A stretch of DNA of 9,802 nucleotides from a bacterium (lineage in GTDB: Bacteria; Planctomycetota; J058; JACQDU01), in assembly GCA_016200955.1 (NCBI GenBank), contig JACQDU010000427.1:1-9802 (forward strand). The letters run 5' to 3'. The notes beneath the pieces are model-generated. The model was given only the letters and a program-made list of their open reading frames with translations, was not told the DNA's origin and made no database searches. Positions within the stretch are counted from its first letter, which is position 1. Each line of letters opens with the position of its first letter. The translations under genes and the position numbers were made by a program. Positions 1-8,544 of this stretch are shown here, piece after piece.

Positions 1-1312
1 GCAAGCTCCCCGCGATCCTCCCCGAGAGGACGGACGAGACGGCCATGCAGGTCCCGAGGACCGCCGCGTAGGCCGCGTAGTAGATCTCGCGCTTCGCGGT
101 CGGCGCGAGCGCGAGCACGAGGTTGAAGACGGCCATGTTGTAGCCGCTCCACGCGAGGCCCGAGCTCCCGGCGTCGAGGAGCATGAGCGGCCAGCGCGAG
201 GGCGAGCTCGCGAAGACGTAATAGAGCGGGTGCATGCAGATCAGCACGAGCACGAGCGCGATGACCGGCCGGTTCCCGAGCCGGTCGGTGAGCCTCCCCC
301 AGAACGAGAGGCCGACGACCGTCATGATGCCCGCGAGGAGAACGAACAGGCCGTTCACGTAGGTGTAGTCGAGCCGGAGCTCCTCGAGCTGGAAGACGGC
401 CCAGAAGGGCGAGGCGAGCCCGTTCGCCGTCCAGAAGACGGCCATGAAGAGGAGCACGGGCCAGAAGCCGCGGTCGCGGAAGGGCTCGAGGAGAGAGCGG
501 AAGCTCACCGTCTCCGTGCGCGGGCGCGGCTCGGGCTCCGCCTGCTTCCCGAGGAGGAGCGCGCAGAGGAGCCCGAACGCTCCCGCGATGGAGAACACGA
601 GGAGAAAACCGCGCGCCTGGAGCGCGGCTTCCGCCGCCGTCTCGCCAGCTCGCGGGACTCCTCCGAAGAAGCGGTCGAGGAGCGGGCTCACCGTGAGCGC
701 CGCTCCGACCGAGAGCACGCCCGAGAACAGGTTCCTTCTCGCGAAGTAGCGCCCGCGCACGCCCGGCGGGCAGAGGTCGGCCATCCACGAGACCCACAGG
801 TTCCCCGCGACCGAGAGGAGCGCGTTCGAGAGGCCCCAGAGCACGAGGAAGATCGCGATGCCGAGCCTCTTGTCCGCCACGAGGAAAGGGATCGCTCCGC
901 AGAGCGGCCAGACCACGCGCGCGATCGCGGAGGTCGCGATCACGAACGGCCTCCTCGTGGGGAAGCGCGCCGCGAGCAGCGCCGCGACGACCTGGAAGAC
1001 GCTCCCCAGCGCCGCGAGCGCCGTGAGCCAGCCGAGCGCCTCGTTCCCGGCTCCCAGGATGAGCGCGAAGCCGACGGTGATCGCGTTCCCGTTGCACCCG
1101 AGGCCCGTGAGCGACGTGTGAGCCTGCGCGCTCATGCCCTCGACGATCGAGATCATGAGGCCGCGCCGTCTCAGGGCGAAGCCCAGGCGCCCGCTCCTCC
1201 TCGGTCGAGGCTTCGGGCGAGCCGGATCGGGCGCGGCTTCTTTCGGCGCGGCTTCTCTCGAGGGGGGAGGCGTGAGGGCGGGGCTCTCGGGCCCGGTTTG
1301 AGCAGGCTCCAT
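1..1312 (-). CDS. MFS transporter, C-terminus cut by window edge
   Basis: Polytopic inner-membrane porter of the major facilitator superfamily; the substrate cannot be read from the sequence. The reverse complement gives 437 codons without a stop up to base 1. An in-frame TAG at 1328-1330 lies only 15 bases upstream of the ATG at 1310-1312, so this ATG is the first possible start; no clear Shine-Dalgarno is visible. Residues 1-50 are a Pro/Ala/Arg-rich cytoplasmic tail, and Met53 or Met60 could be a later start. Hydrophobic helices then alternate with short loops. The loop SWMADLCPPGVRGRYFARRN (about 175-194) is typical of one MFS subgroup, and WGRLTDRLGNRP (about 338-349) matches the MFS loop-8/9 motif-A type. 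A long linker around 250-275 separates the two six-helix halves. Probably only the last helix or so is missing. It is divergent from the kinase gene. MFS assignment is firm; subfamily and substrate are unknown. Confidence 0.88.
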   Translation of the reverse strand, partial: MEPAQTGPESPALTPPPSREAAPKEAAPDPARPKPRPRRSGRLGFALRRRGLMISIVEGMSAQAHTSLTGLGCNGNAITVGFALILGAGNEALGWLTALAALGSVFQVVAALLAARFPTRRPFVIATSAIARVVWPLCGAIPFLVADKRLGIAIFLVLWGLSNALLSVAGNLWVSWMADLCPPGVRGRYFARRNLFSGVLSVGAALTVSPLLDRFFGGVPRAGETAAEAALQARGFLLVFSIAGAFGLLCALLLGKQAEPEPRPRTETVSFRSLLEPFRDRGFWPVLLFMAVFWTANGLASPFWAVFQLEELRLDYTYVNGLFVLLAGIMTVVGLSFWGRLTDRLGNRPVIALVLVLICMHPLYYVFASSPSRWPLMLLDAGSSGLAWSGYNMAVFNLVLALAPTAKREIYYAAYAAVLGTCMAVSSVLSGRIAGSL

Positions 1313-1437
1313 GTGAGGAAAGGGAGTCTACTTCGAGGCCGGCGATACGGCGAGGCTCGTCTTCCTCTCACGGGAAGCGGCCCCGGACGTCGCACGGCGC
1401 TCGCATCCCTGCCATCGTCTCCGTCGCGCGAGGACCG
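1313..1437. promoter_or_regulatory. Divergent intergenic region between MFS and kinase genes
   Basis: The 125 bp between the two divergent start codons must hold the 5' signals of both genes. On the plus side GAGGA (1430-1434) sits three bases before the kinase ATG, a usable but close Shine-Dalgarno. No convincing -35/-10 pair and no clear operator palindrome was found on either strand. The call rests on gene arrangement only. Confidence 0.4.
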
Positions 1438-4380
1438 ATGAAGATCGGGTCGTACGAGGTGCTCTCGAGGATCGGGCAAGGCGGCGCGGGAGTCGTCCAC
1501 CTCGCGCTCTCGCCCGACGGGCGGCAGGTCGCGATCAAGGTCCTGAAGCGCCCGGACACGTCGTCGGGGCGCGTCCGCTTCGAGCGCGAGCAGCGCTTCA
1601 CGTCGAGCCTCGGCGAGCAGGACGGCTTCGTCCCTCTCGTGGACTCGGGGAACGCGCGCGAGGGGCCTTACCTCGTCATGCCGTTCCTCCCGGGAGGCAC
1701 GCTGCGCGATCGTCTCCGGCGCGGGCCGCTCGCGGTGGACGAGGCCCTCGCGATCGGGCGAGCGCTCTCGCGCGCGATCGGGCGAGCGCACGAGCGCGGG
1801 ATCGTCCACAGGGACCTGAAGCCCGAGAACGTCCTGTTCACGGGAGACGGCCGCCCTCTCGTGACCGACCTCGGGCTCGCGAAGCACTTCCAGGGAAGCC
1901 CCGAGTCGGGCACGAGCATCCTCGTCTCGCAGGCGGGCGAGGTCCTCGGGACCGCTCTCTACATGTCCTGCGAGCAGCTCGCGAACGCCGCGGCCGTGGG
2001 ACCCGAAGGCGACGTCTTCGCGGTCGGCGCGATCCTCTACGAGTGCCTGACCGGCACGCCCGCGTTCAACGGAGCGAGCCTGCAAGACGTCGTCTCTCGC
2101 ATAGAGTCGGGGAAGTTCACGCCGCTCGCGAGGGCGAGGCCCGAGATGCCCGCGTGGCTCGCGAGCGCCGTCGAGCGAGCGCTCGCGCGCGACTGCTCCG
2201 GGCGCTTCGAGGACGGGCGAGCGCTGGCCCTCGCGCTCGAGGGAGGACCCGAGCCCCCGCCGAGGAGACGGCGGCTGGCTCTCGTGGCCTCCGTCGCGGT
2301 CGCGCTCGGGCTCGGCGCAGGGGCGGTCGTCGCTTGGCTCGTCGCGCCCCGGCACGAGGCCGCGTCCGAGACGGGGAACGCTCCCCCGACGCCGACCGCC
2401 GCTCTCTCGGGGAACGCGGCGCCGCCGCGTCCCGTCTCTCCGCCGCCCGTCTCTCCCGTCTCTCATCCGCCCGTTTCTCCGCCGCCCAAGCCGGCGCCGC
2501 CTCCGCTGCCGCCCGTCGAGCCGACCGCCGCGACGCCGAGCGAGGCCGACGTGGTCGGCTCGCCGCTCGCCTGCCGCGGCTTTCTCTGGGGAAGGAAGAC
2601 GAGGCTCGCGGGAGTGCTCGGCGGCTACGCGGGGAAGCACGCGGGGCTCGTCTATCGCGTCGCCTTCTCTCCCGACGGCAAGCTCGGCGTCTCCGCGAGC
2701 AAGGACGGGACGATCCGGGCCTGGGAGCTCCCGAGCGGGAACGAGGTCCTCGCGCTCCTCGGGCACACCGGCGTCGTGAACGACCTCTCGGTGGCCCCGG
2801 ACGGGAAGCTCCTCCTCTCCGCGAGCGAGGACGGCACGCTCCGGCTCTGGAGCCTCGAGACGGGGAAGGCGATCTCGACCCTCACGGGCCACGACGGCCC
2901 CGTCTACACGTGCGCGGTCTCGACCGACGGGAAGCGCGCGGTCTCGGGCGGGAGAGACGGGACGCTCCGGGTCTGGGACCTCGAGTCGGGCAAGGCGCTC
3001 TCGGCGATCCGCGGGCACGAAGGACCCGTCGTGATCGTCGCGAGCTCTCAGGGCGGCACGCGCACGCTTTCGGGAGGAGTCGACAACACCGCAAGGCTCT
3101 GGGACGTCGGGACCGGAGTCGAGCTCAAGAAGCTCCTGGGACACCAGGCGAAGGTCCAGGGCCTCGCGTTCCTTCCCGACGGCTGGCGCGCGATCACGGC
3201 GAGCGCGGACGGCACGATCAGGCTCTGGAGCCTCCTCACGGGCGAGGCGCTCCGGACGATCCGCGCCCACAAGAGCGTCCAGGGAGTCGCCGTCTCCCGC
3301 GAAGGAAAGCGCCTTCTCTCGGGAGGCGACGACGGCACGATCAAGCTCTGGGACATCGAGACAGGGGAGCTCCTCCGGACCTGCGACGAGACGTACCCCG
3401 TGACCGCGGTCGACCTCTCGAGCGACGGGAAGCTCGCGCTCACGGGCTCCGCCGCGGGAGGCGTGCGCCTCTGGGACCTCGCGACCGGAAAGCCGGCCTT
3501 CGAGCCCTCGGGGCACACGGGGCCGGTCTCGGCGCTCGCCTGGTCGCCCGACGGGAAGCGCGCGCTCTCGTCGGGCACCGACCTCACGGTGCGCGTCTGG
3601 GACGTCGCTCGCGCGAAGGAGACGGGAGCGCTCGCCGCGCGCACGCGGGTGGGCGGCGTGTCCCTCGCGTGGTCGCCGAACGGGCATCGCGCCCTCCAGG
3701 GCTGCGAGGACGGGACGATCGTGTTCTGGGAGATGCCGAACGGGAAGGAGCTCTCGCGGAACCCGGTCGGGAAGGCTCCCGTGACGGCCGTCGCCTTCTC
3801 GAAGGAAGGGAACGAGATCGCGGCCGCCGGGGGCGACGGCGCGATCGCCGCGTGGGCGCTCGACACGGGATCGAACATCCTCCGCGTGAACGAGGGCAAG
3901 AAGCAGCGAGTCTGGTCGCTCGCCTTTTCCGCGGACGGAAAGCGTCTCCTGGGAGCCGGCCTCGAGGGAAAGATCCACTGCGTCGAGCTCGCCACGCGCT
4001 CCGAGGTCCCGGTCGCGATCCCCGCCGCGCCGGGCCCCGCGAAGCTCTCGGGAGACGGGAAGTACGCCCTCGTCCCGTGCGTGGACGAGAGGTATCGACT
4101 GTTCGACGTCGAGACCTCGAAGGAGATCGTCGCGCTCTCGGGGAAGACGAGGCTGGGCTCGCTCTCCTTCTCCAAGGAGAGAGAGCGCGCGGTCGCCTCC
4201 GACACGGGCCGCGTCTCCGTCTGGGGGCTGGCGTCGGGCGAGATGATCGACCAGCTCGACCTCGCGCCCGACGCTCCGGGTCCCGTCGCTCTCTCGCCGG
4301 ACGGGCGCTCGTTCCTCGTGGGCACGCTCCGCGGCGCGATCCTCCGCTTCGCGTTCGTCGAGCCGGGCGAGAACCGCTGA
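1438..4380 (+). CDS. Transmembrane Ser/Thr protein kinase with 14 WD40-like repeats
   Basis: Hanks-type kinase of the bacterial Pkn family, 980 residues, predicted to phosphorylate Ser/Thr on cytoplasmic proteins. Kinase domain about 6-270: Gly-rich loop GQGGAGVVH (13-21), VAIK with ATP lysine K34, probable helix-C glutamate E51, HRDLKPEN with catalytic D126, and the metal-binding D144 in DLG rather than DFG. The APE-region motif reads YMSCEQ where bacterial kinases usually have YMSPEQ/YMAPEQ. Four arginines (276-279) precede one hydrophobic helix (280-303), placing the kinase inside and the rest outside. A Pro-rich linker with PPPVSP-like units follows (about 304-375). Residues 401-980 are 14 WD40-like units, enough for two seven-bladed propellers that could bind a ligand or protein partner. 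It is followed five bases later by a hydrolase gene. Kinase-WD40 fusions are known in Planctomycetota, Myxococcota and Cyanobacteria. ATG with GAGGA upstream; start is well supported because the Gly-rich loop follows at once. Confidence 0.95.
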   Translation: MKIGSYEVLSRIGQGGAGVVHLALSPDGRQVAIKVLKRPDTSSGRVRFEREQRFTSSLGEQDGFVPLVDSGNAREGPYLVMPFLPGGTLRDRLRRGPLAVDEALAIGRALSRAIGRAHERGIVHRDLKPENVLFTGDGRPLVTDLGLAKHFQGSPESGTSILVSQAGEVLGTALYMSCEQLANAAAVGPEGDVFAVGAILYECLTGTPAFNGASLQDVVSRIESGKFTPLARARPEMPAWLASAVERALARDCSGRFEDGRALALALEGGPEPPPRRRRLALVASVAVALGLGAGAVVAWLVAPRHEAASETGNAPPTPTAALSGNAAPPRPVSPPPVSPVSHPPVSPPPKPAPPPLPPVEPTAATPSEADVVGSPLACRGFLWGRKTRLAGVLGGYAGKHAGLVYRVAFSPDGKLGVSASKDGTIRAWELPSGNEVLALLGHTGVVNDLSVAPDGKLLLSASEDGTLRLWSLETGKAISTLTGHDGPVYTCAVSTDGKRAVSGGRDGTLRVWDLESGKALSAIRGHEGPVVIVASSQGGTRTLSGGVDNTARLWDVGTGVELKKLLGHQAKVQGLAFLPDGWRAITASADGTIRLWSLLTGEALRTIRAHKSVQGVAVSREGKRLLSGGDDGTIKLWDIETGELLRTCDETYPVTAVDLSSDGKLALTGSAAGGVRLWDLATGKPAFEPSGHTGPVSALAWSPDGKRALSSGTDLTVRVWDVARAKETGALAARTRVGGVSLAWSPNGHRALQGCEDGTIVFWEMPNGKELSRNPVGKAPVTAVAFSKEGNEIAAAGGDGAIAAWALDTGSNILRVNEGKKQRVWSLAFSADGKRLLGAGLEGKIHCVELATRSEVPVAIPAAPGPAKLSGDGKYALVPCVDERYRLFDVETSKEIVALSGKTRLGSLSFSKERERAVASDTGRVSVWGLASGEMIDQLDLAPDAPGPVALSPDGRSFLVGTLRGAILRFAFVEPGENR
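2638..4377 (+). repeat. Tandem WD40-like repeat array, 14 units
   Basis: This part of the kinase gene encodes residues 401-980 as 14 consecutive units of about 41 residues (123 bp). Units 1-8 are close to consensus: a start like H-x-G-x-V, a central SPDGK-like turn, a DGT-type loop, then LW/VW plus D-x-x-T/S-G. Units 9-14 are more diverged: unit 11 ends CV and units 12 and 14 end in F instead of W. Similar codons recur in the DGK and DGT turns, so the DNA is also repetitive and could recombine or be misassembled. Unit borders were set by eye from the recurring His and the DG turn. Confidence 0.85.
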
Positions 4381-4385
4381 GCTCC

Positions 4386-5351
4386 GTGGAGGATCGCTCC
4401 CCCGATCTCGCTCGAGCGCCCTTCCGCCGCGGGCCATTCGAGGACCTCCCGCGCGAGCCGCGCCTCTCTCACCCGTACGCGAAGACGACCGCCCGGACCG
4501 CGAGGATCGACTCGGTGCCGTTCGGAACGATCGAGCTCCACTACCGCGAGTGGGGAAGCGGGCCTCCGCTCCTCCTGGTCCACGGGCTCATGACGAGCAG
4601 CTACTCGTGGCGTTACGTCCTGGACGGCCTCGGGGCCCACTTCCGCCTCGTGATCCCCGACCTCCCCGGGAGCGGCAGGAGCGCGAAGCCCGATCGCCCT
4701 TACACGGCGCGCGCGGTCGCGCGAGCGCTCGGCGAGCTTCAGCGAGCGATCGGGCTCCGCGGATGTCCCGCGATCGGGAACTCGCTCGGAGGCTACATCT
4801 GCATGTGGCTCGCGCTCGAGGACGCGGGCGCCTTCTCGCGCCTCGTGAACGTCCACTCGCCCGGGATTCCCGACCTCCGGCTCCGCGCGCTCCACGCGGC
4901 GCTCGGCGTTCCCGGAGTCGCGCGCGCCCTGGCCTGGTGGATCCGGCGCGACCCGCTCCGCTGGGCGCACCGCCACGTCCACTACCACGACGAGACGCTC
5001 AAGTCGCTCGAGGAGGCGCACGAGTACGGCGACCCCCTCGCGACGATCGAGGGCTCGCGCGCTCTCGTGCGCTACCTCGCCGACGCGGTCGCTCCGCGCG
5101 AGATGCGCGAGTTCGTCTCGACGCTCGAGGAGATGCGGGCGAGAGGCCAGGCGTTTCCCTGTCCTCTGCTGCTCGTCTACGCCGATGAGGACCCCATGGT
5201 CCCGCCCAGGATCGGCGAAGCCCTCTCGGCGCTCCTTCCCGGAGTGCCGCTCGCGCGTCTCTCGCGGACGTCTCACTTCGCGCACGTGGACAGCCCCGAG
5301 CGGCTCCTCGAGCAGGTCACGCCGTTCCTCGCGCATCTCCGATCGTCCTGA
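4386..5351 (+). CDS. Alpha/beta-fold hydrolase
   Basis: Serine hydrolase of the alpha/beta fold (esterase, epoxide-hydrolase or haloalkane-dehalogenase-like superfamily), 321 residues from the chosen start; substrate unknown. With V1 at 4386: oxyanion-side HG at H66 in LLLVHGLMTSS, nucleophile elbow GNSLGG with S133, probable acid D269 in YADEDPMVPP, and catalytic H297 in SHFAHVDSPE. The Ser nucleophile rules out a dehalogenase or epoxide hydrolase mechanism, which uses Asp, and favours esterase/lipase or C-C hydrolase chemistry. The middle part, including WWIRRDPLRWAHRHVHY, is the cap region. No signal peptide is seen, so it is probably cytoplasmic. No ATG exists upstream of the core; GTG 4386 fits because it gives a normal lead-in and lies five bases after the kinase stop, suggesting translational coupling. 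GTG 4515 would cut close to the first strand. There is no in-frame stop just upstream, so the start is not bounded. Confidence 0.88.
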   Translation: MEDRSPDLARAPFRRGPFEDLPREPRLSHPYAKTTARTARIDSVPFGTIELHYREWGSGPPLLLVHGLMTSSYSWRYVLDGLGAHFRLVIPDLPGSGRSAKPDRPYTARAVARALGELQRAIGLRGCPAIGNSLGGYICMWLALEDAGAFSRLVNVHSPGIPDLRLRALHAALGVPGVARALAWWIRRDPLRWAHRHVHYHDETLKSLEEAHEYGDPLATIEGSRALVRYLADAVAPREMREFVSTLEEMRARGQAFPCPLLLVYADEDPMVPPRIGEALSALLPGVPLARLSRTSHFAHVDSPERLLEQVTPFLAHLRSS

Positions 5352-5356
5352 GCATG

Positions 5357-5375
5357 GGCCGCGCTAGGCGCGGCC
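5357..5375. terminator. Perfect GC hairpin between hydrolase and acs
   Basis: Arms GGCCGCGC (5357-5364) and GCGCGGCC (5368-5375) are perfect 8-bp inverted repeats around TAG, beginning five bases after the hydrolase stop. No T-run follows on either strand, so it is not a classic intrinsic terminator. It could weaken read-through, protect the 3' end of the upstream mRNA, or be chance in GC-rich DNA. Confidence 0.35.
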
Positions 5376-5399
5376 GAAGTCGAAGGACCGCGACGGTGT

Positions 5400-5430
5400 T
5401 AAGATCCCGGCCCTCCGAGAAAGACGAGGA
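5400..5430 (+). promoter_or_regulatory. Possible -10 element and Shine-Dalgarno of acs
   Basis: TAAGAT (5400-5405) matches four of six bases of the sigma70 -10 hexamer, but no matching -35 is found about 17 bp upstream, so the promoter is weak or of another class. GAGGA (5426-5430) lies five bases before the acs ATG and is a good ribosome binding site. It supports the ATG at 5436 as start. Confidence 0.35.
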
Positions 5431-5435
5431 CCTGC

Positions 5436-7343
<1,908 letters not shown>

Positions 7344-7353
7344 GACTATTCGA

Positions 7354-7375
7354 TCCTCGCGAAGCTCCGCGAGGA
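7354..7375. terminator. Hairpin downstream of acs
   Basis: Arms TCCTCGCG (7354-7361) and CGCGAGGA (7368-7375) form a perfect 8-bp stem with a six-base AAGCTC loop, starting ten bases after the acs stop. No T-run follows on the plus strand, so it would be a non-canonical or factor-assisted end for acs. Its position between convergent genes fits a termination or mRNA 3'-end role. Confidence 0.45.
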
Positions 7376-7402
7376 CTCGGAGTCGTGAGAGCTTCCCCCG
7401 TG

Positions 7403-7425
7403 AAAAAAACAGACGTCAGCGGTCT
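7403..7425 (-). terminator. Possible intrinsic terminator of the 79-residue gene
   Basis: Read on the minus strand directly after the TGA at 7426-7428: AGAC, a seven-base loop, GTCT, one G, then seven Ts (7403-7409). The T-run is the longest in this GC-rich window and is correctly placed. The stem is only four base pairs, which is weak. Confidence 0.4.
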
Positions 7426-7665
7426 TCAGAGGGAGTCCACGCGGTAGACGTAGCTCAGGTCGAAGGTCACGAAGGGGGCGAGGATCCGGCTGCCGTCGTC
7501 GTTGTCGATGTAAGGCGCGGTCACGGCCACCTTGACGCGGCGCCCGGCGACCTCTACGACCTTGGCGCAGCAGTCCCTCGTGAGCCGGCGGTGTCCGTCG
7601 GGGGGCAGAGGCGCGCCTTTGCGGACCGTCACGCGGTCGCCAGGAAGCAATCGTTCGTCTTCCAT
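7426..7665 (-). CDS. Hypothetical protein, 79 residues
   Basis: Not recognised. The start at 7665 was chosen because AGAGGA lies seven bases upstream of this ATG, an almost ideal ribosome binding site; an in-frame ATG at 7722 would add 19 residues but has no comparable support. The product begins MEDERLLPGDRVTVRKG and has alternating short strands (RVTV, AKVVEV, RVKVAV, FVTFDLSYVYRV) with Pro/Gly turns, which would suit a small beta-barrel of the SH3/KOW kind. That is an impression from pattern only. There is no signal peptide or membrane helix, and a CC pair sits near residue 32. It is convergent with acs and divergent from the HlyIII gene, probably a single-gene unit with its own T-rich terminator. 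The good RBS and terminator make it a likely real gene. Confidence 0.68.
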   Translation of the reverse strand: MEDERLLPGDRVTVRKGAPLPPDGHRRLTRDCCAKVVEVAGRRVKVAVTAPYIDNDDGSRILAPFVTFDLSYVYRVDSL

Positions 7666-7827
7666 GATTCGTTCCTCTGCTCGGCGATCGACGGAGTCGT
7701 CCCCCGAGTTCTGCGAGAGCACTCAGTATGATCGCGAATCTCTGCGCCGCTCGGTAATTTCCCCGTCGCGTGAAGAATTCTCGCGGGACGGGTTACCCTG
7801 AATGGCCCTCAGCGAGCGAGGGTTGCG
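7666..7827. promoter_or_regulatory. Divergent region with imperfect inverted repeat
   Basis: The 162 bp between the divergent 79-residue and HlyIII genes are relatively AT-rich for this window. They hold an imperfect inverted repeat: CCCGTC (7762-7767) and GACGGG (7787-7792), plus inner GCG/CGC with a two-base bulge, around the 8-bp palindrome AGAATTCT (7774-7781). TACCCT (7794-7799) just after it could be a poor -10 for HlyIII, and CATACT (minus strand, near 7726-7731) a poor -10 for the small gene. Neither has a clear -35. GAGGG (7818-7822) is the HlyIII ribosome binding site. Confidence 0.35.
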
Positions 7828-8538
7828 ATGGACCCTTGCCGGAACGTTCCCTTTCTCGGAGTCTCCGATCCGTTCGCGGCGGCGTCGCACCTCGTCGGGT
7901 TCCTCGCGGCGGACGGCGTCGTGGCGCCGCTCTGGAAGAGGAGCTCGGGCAGCGCCTGGCGGCGCACGACGGTCGTCGTCTTCGCGGCGAGCATGCTCCT
8001 CGTCTACGCGGCGAGCACGGCTTACCACACCGTCGGGAGCGAGCCCGCGAAGGGGATCCTCCGCCGGTTCGACCACGCGTCGATCTACGTCCTCATCGCG
8101 GGGACGTTCACGCCGATCGTCGGGAACCTCGCCACGGCGCGCTTCCGCGCGTGGGTCCTCGCGACCGTCTGGGCCGCCGCGGTGTGCGGCGTCCTCTTGA
8201 AGACGTGCTTCTTCGGCGCGACGAGCGAGGCGGTCGACACCTCGCTCTACCTCGCCATGGGCTGGTTCGGCGTCGTCCCGTCCGTCCCCATCTTGAAGAC
8301 GCGCTCACTCGGAGCGGCGGCCTTCATCGCGGGAGGAGCGGGATTCTACACGCTCGGCGCGCTCAGCGAGCTGTTCGGGTGGCCGATCCTGGTCCCCGGT
8401 GTCTTCGGCTTCCACGAAGTCTTCCACTTGTTTTCCATGGCCGCGAGCGCGTGCTTCTTCGGGTTCGTCCTCCGCTACGTCGTGCCTGTCTCGCCCGCCT
8501 GCCTCGATGTCGTCGAGCCGCTCCCCGTGCTCGCGTAG
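7828..8538 (+). CDS. HlyIII / PAQR-family seven-helix membrane protein
   Basis: Inner-membrane protein of the hemolysin III family (CREST superfamily with PAQR receptors and alkaline ceramidases), 236 residues, a normal length. About seven hydrophobic helices are visible. The family's metal-site signature is complete: S63 and H67 in ASTAYH at the end of helix 2, D82 in RRFDHASIY, and H196/H200 in HEVFH near the last helix; YVLIAGTFTP (87-96) is the family's most typical stretch. In PAQR and ceramidase relatives these residues bind zinc and suggest amide or lipid hydrolase chemistry. The Bacillus cereus founder was named for haemolysis, and the E. coli member has been linked to membrane energetics, so toxin activity should not be assumed. 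ATG 7828 has GAGGG five bases upstream. The stop lies six bases from the stop of the convergent zinc-finger gene. Confidence 0.92.
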   Translation: MDPCRNVPFLGVSDPFAAASHLVGFLAADGVVAPLWKRSSGSAWRRTTVVVFAASMLLVYAASTAYHTVGSEPAKGILRRFDHASIYVLIAGTFTPIVGNLATARFRAWVLATVWAAAVCGVLLKTCFFGATSEAVDTSLYLAMGWFGVVPSVPILKTRSLGAAAFIAGGAGFYTLGALSELFGWPILVPGVFGFHEVFHLFSMAASACFFGFVLRYVVPVSPACLDVVEPLPVLA

Positions 8539-8544
8539 GTCCGG

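Noticed and set aside
230..1441. 403-codon plus-strand frame at the left end
   Set aside because: It is Glu/Arg-rich without recognisable domains and lies over the minus-strand MFS transporter, whose hydrophobic helices and loop motifs are clear.
2430..2500. Short repeats around CCGCCCGTCTCTCC as a DNA element or CRISPR-like array
   Set aside because: They are in frame and encode the Pro-rich PPPVSP linker of the kinase; spacing is irregular and there are no unique spacers.
2043..4385. Long plus-strand frame running into the alpha/beta hydrolase
   Set aside because: The part before 4386 overlaps the kinase in another frame and is Arg-rich without any domain. Only the segment from about 4386 is hydrolase-like, so this is not a giant fusion.
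1171..4437. 1088-codon open frame on the minus strand opposite the kinase
   Set aside because: Its translation is almost entirely Arg/Glu/Asp/Pro low-complexity, while the plus strand encodes a complete kinase-WD40 protein with all motifs. It is a by-product of GC-rich codons.
3048..5336. 762-codon minus-strand frame across kinase and hydrolase
   Set aside because: Antisense low-complexity translation over two well-supported plus-strand genes.
7371..7384. GACTC/GAGTC inverted repeat after the acs hairpin
   Set aside because: The loop is a single base and it overlaps the stronger 7354-7375 stem, so it is probably incidental.
7666..7722. 19-residue N-terminal extension of the small minus-strand protein
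   Set aside because: ATG 7665 has AGAGGA at ideal spacing, whereas ATG 7722 has no comparable signal and the extension is composed of charged, unordered residues.
7828..8538. Reading HlyIII as a toxin gene
   Set aside because: The name comes from one early Bacillus assay. The conserved S/H/D/HxxxH site puts it in a widespread membrane family of PAQR/ceramidase type with housekeeping members.
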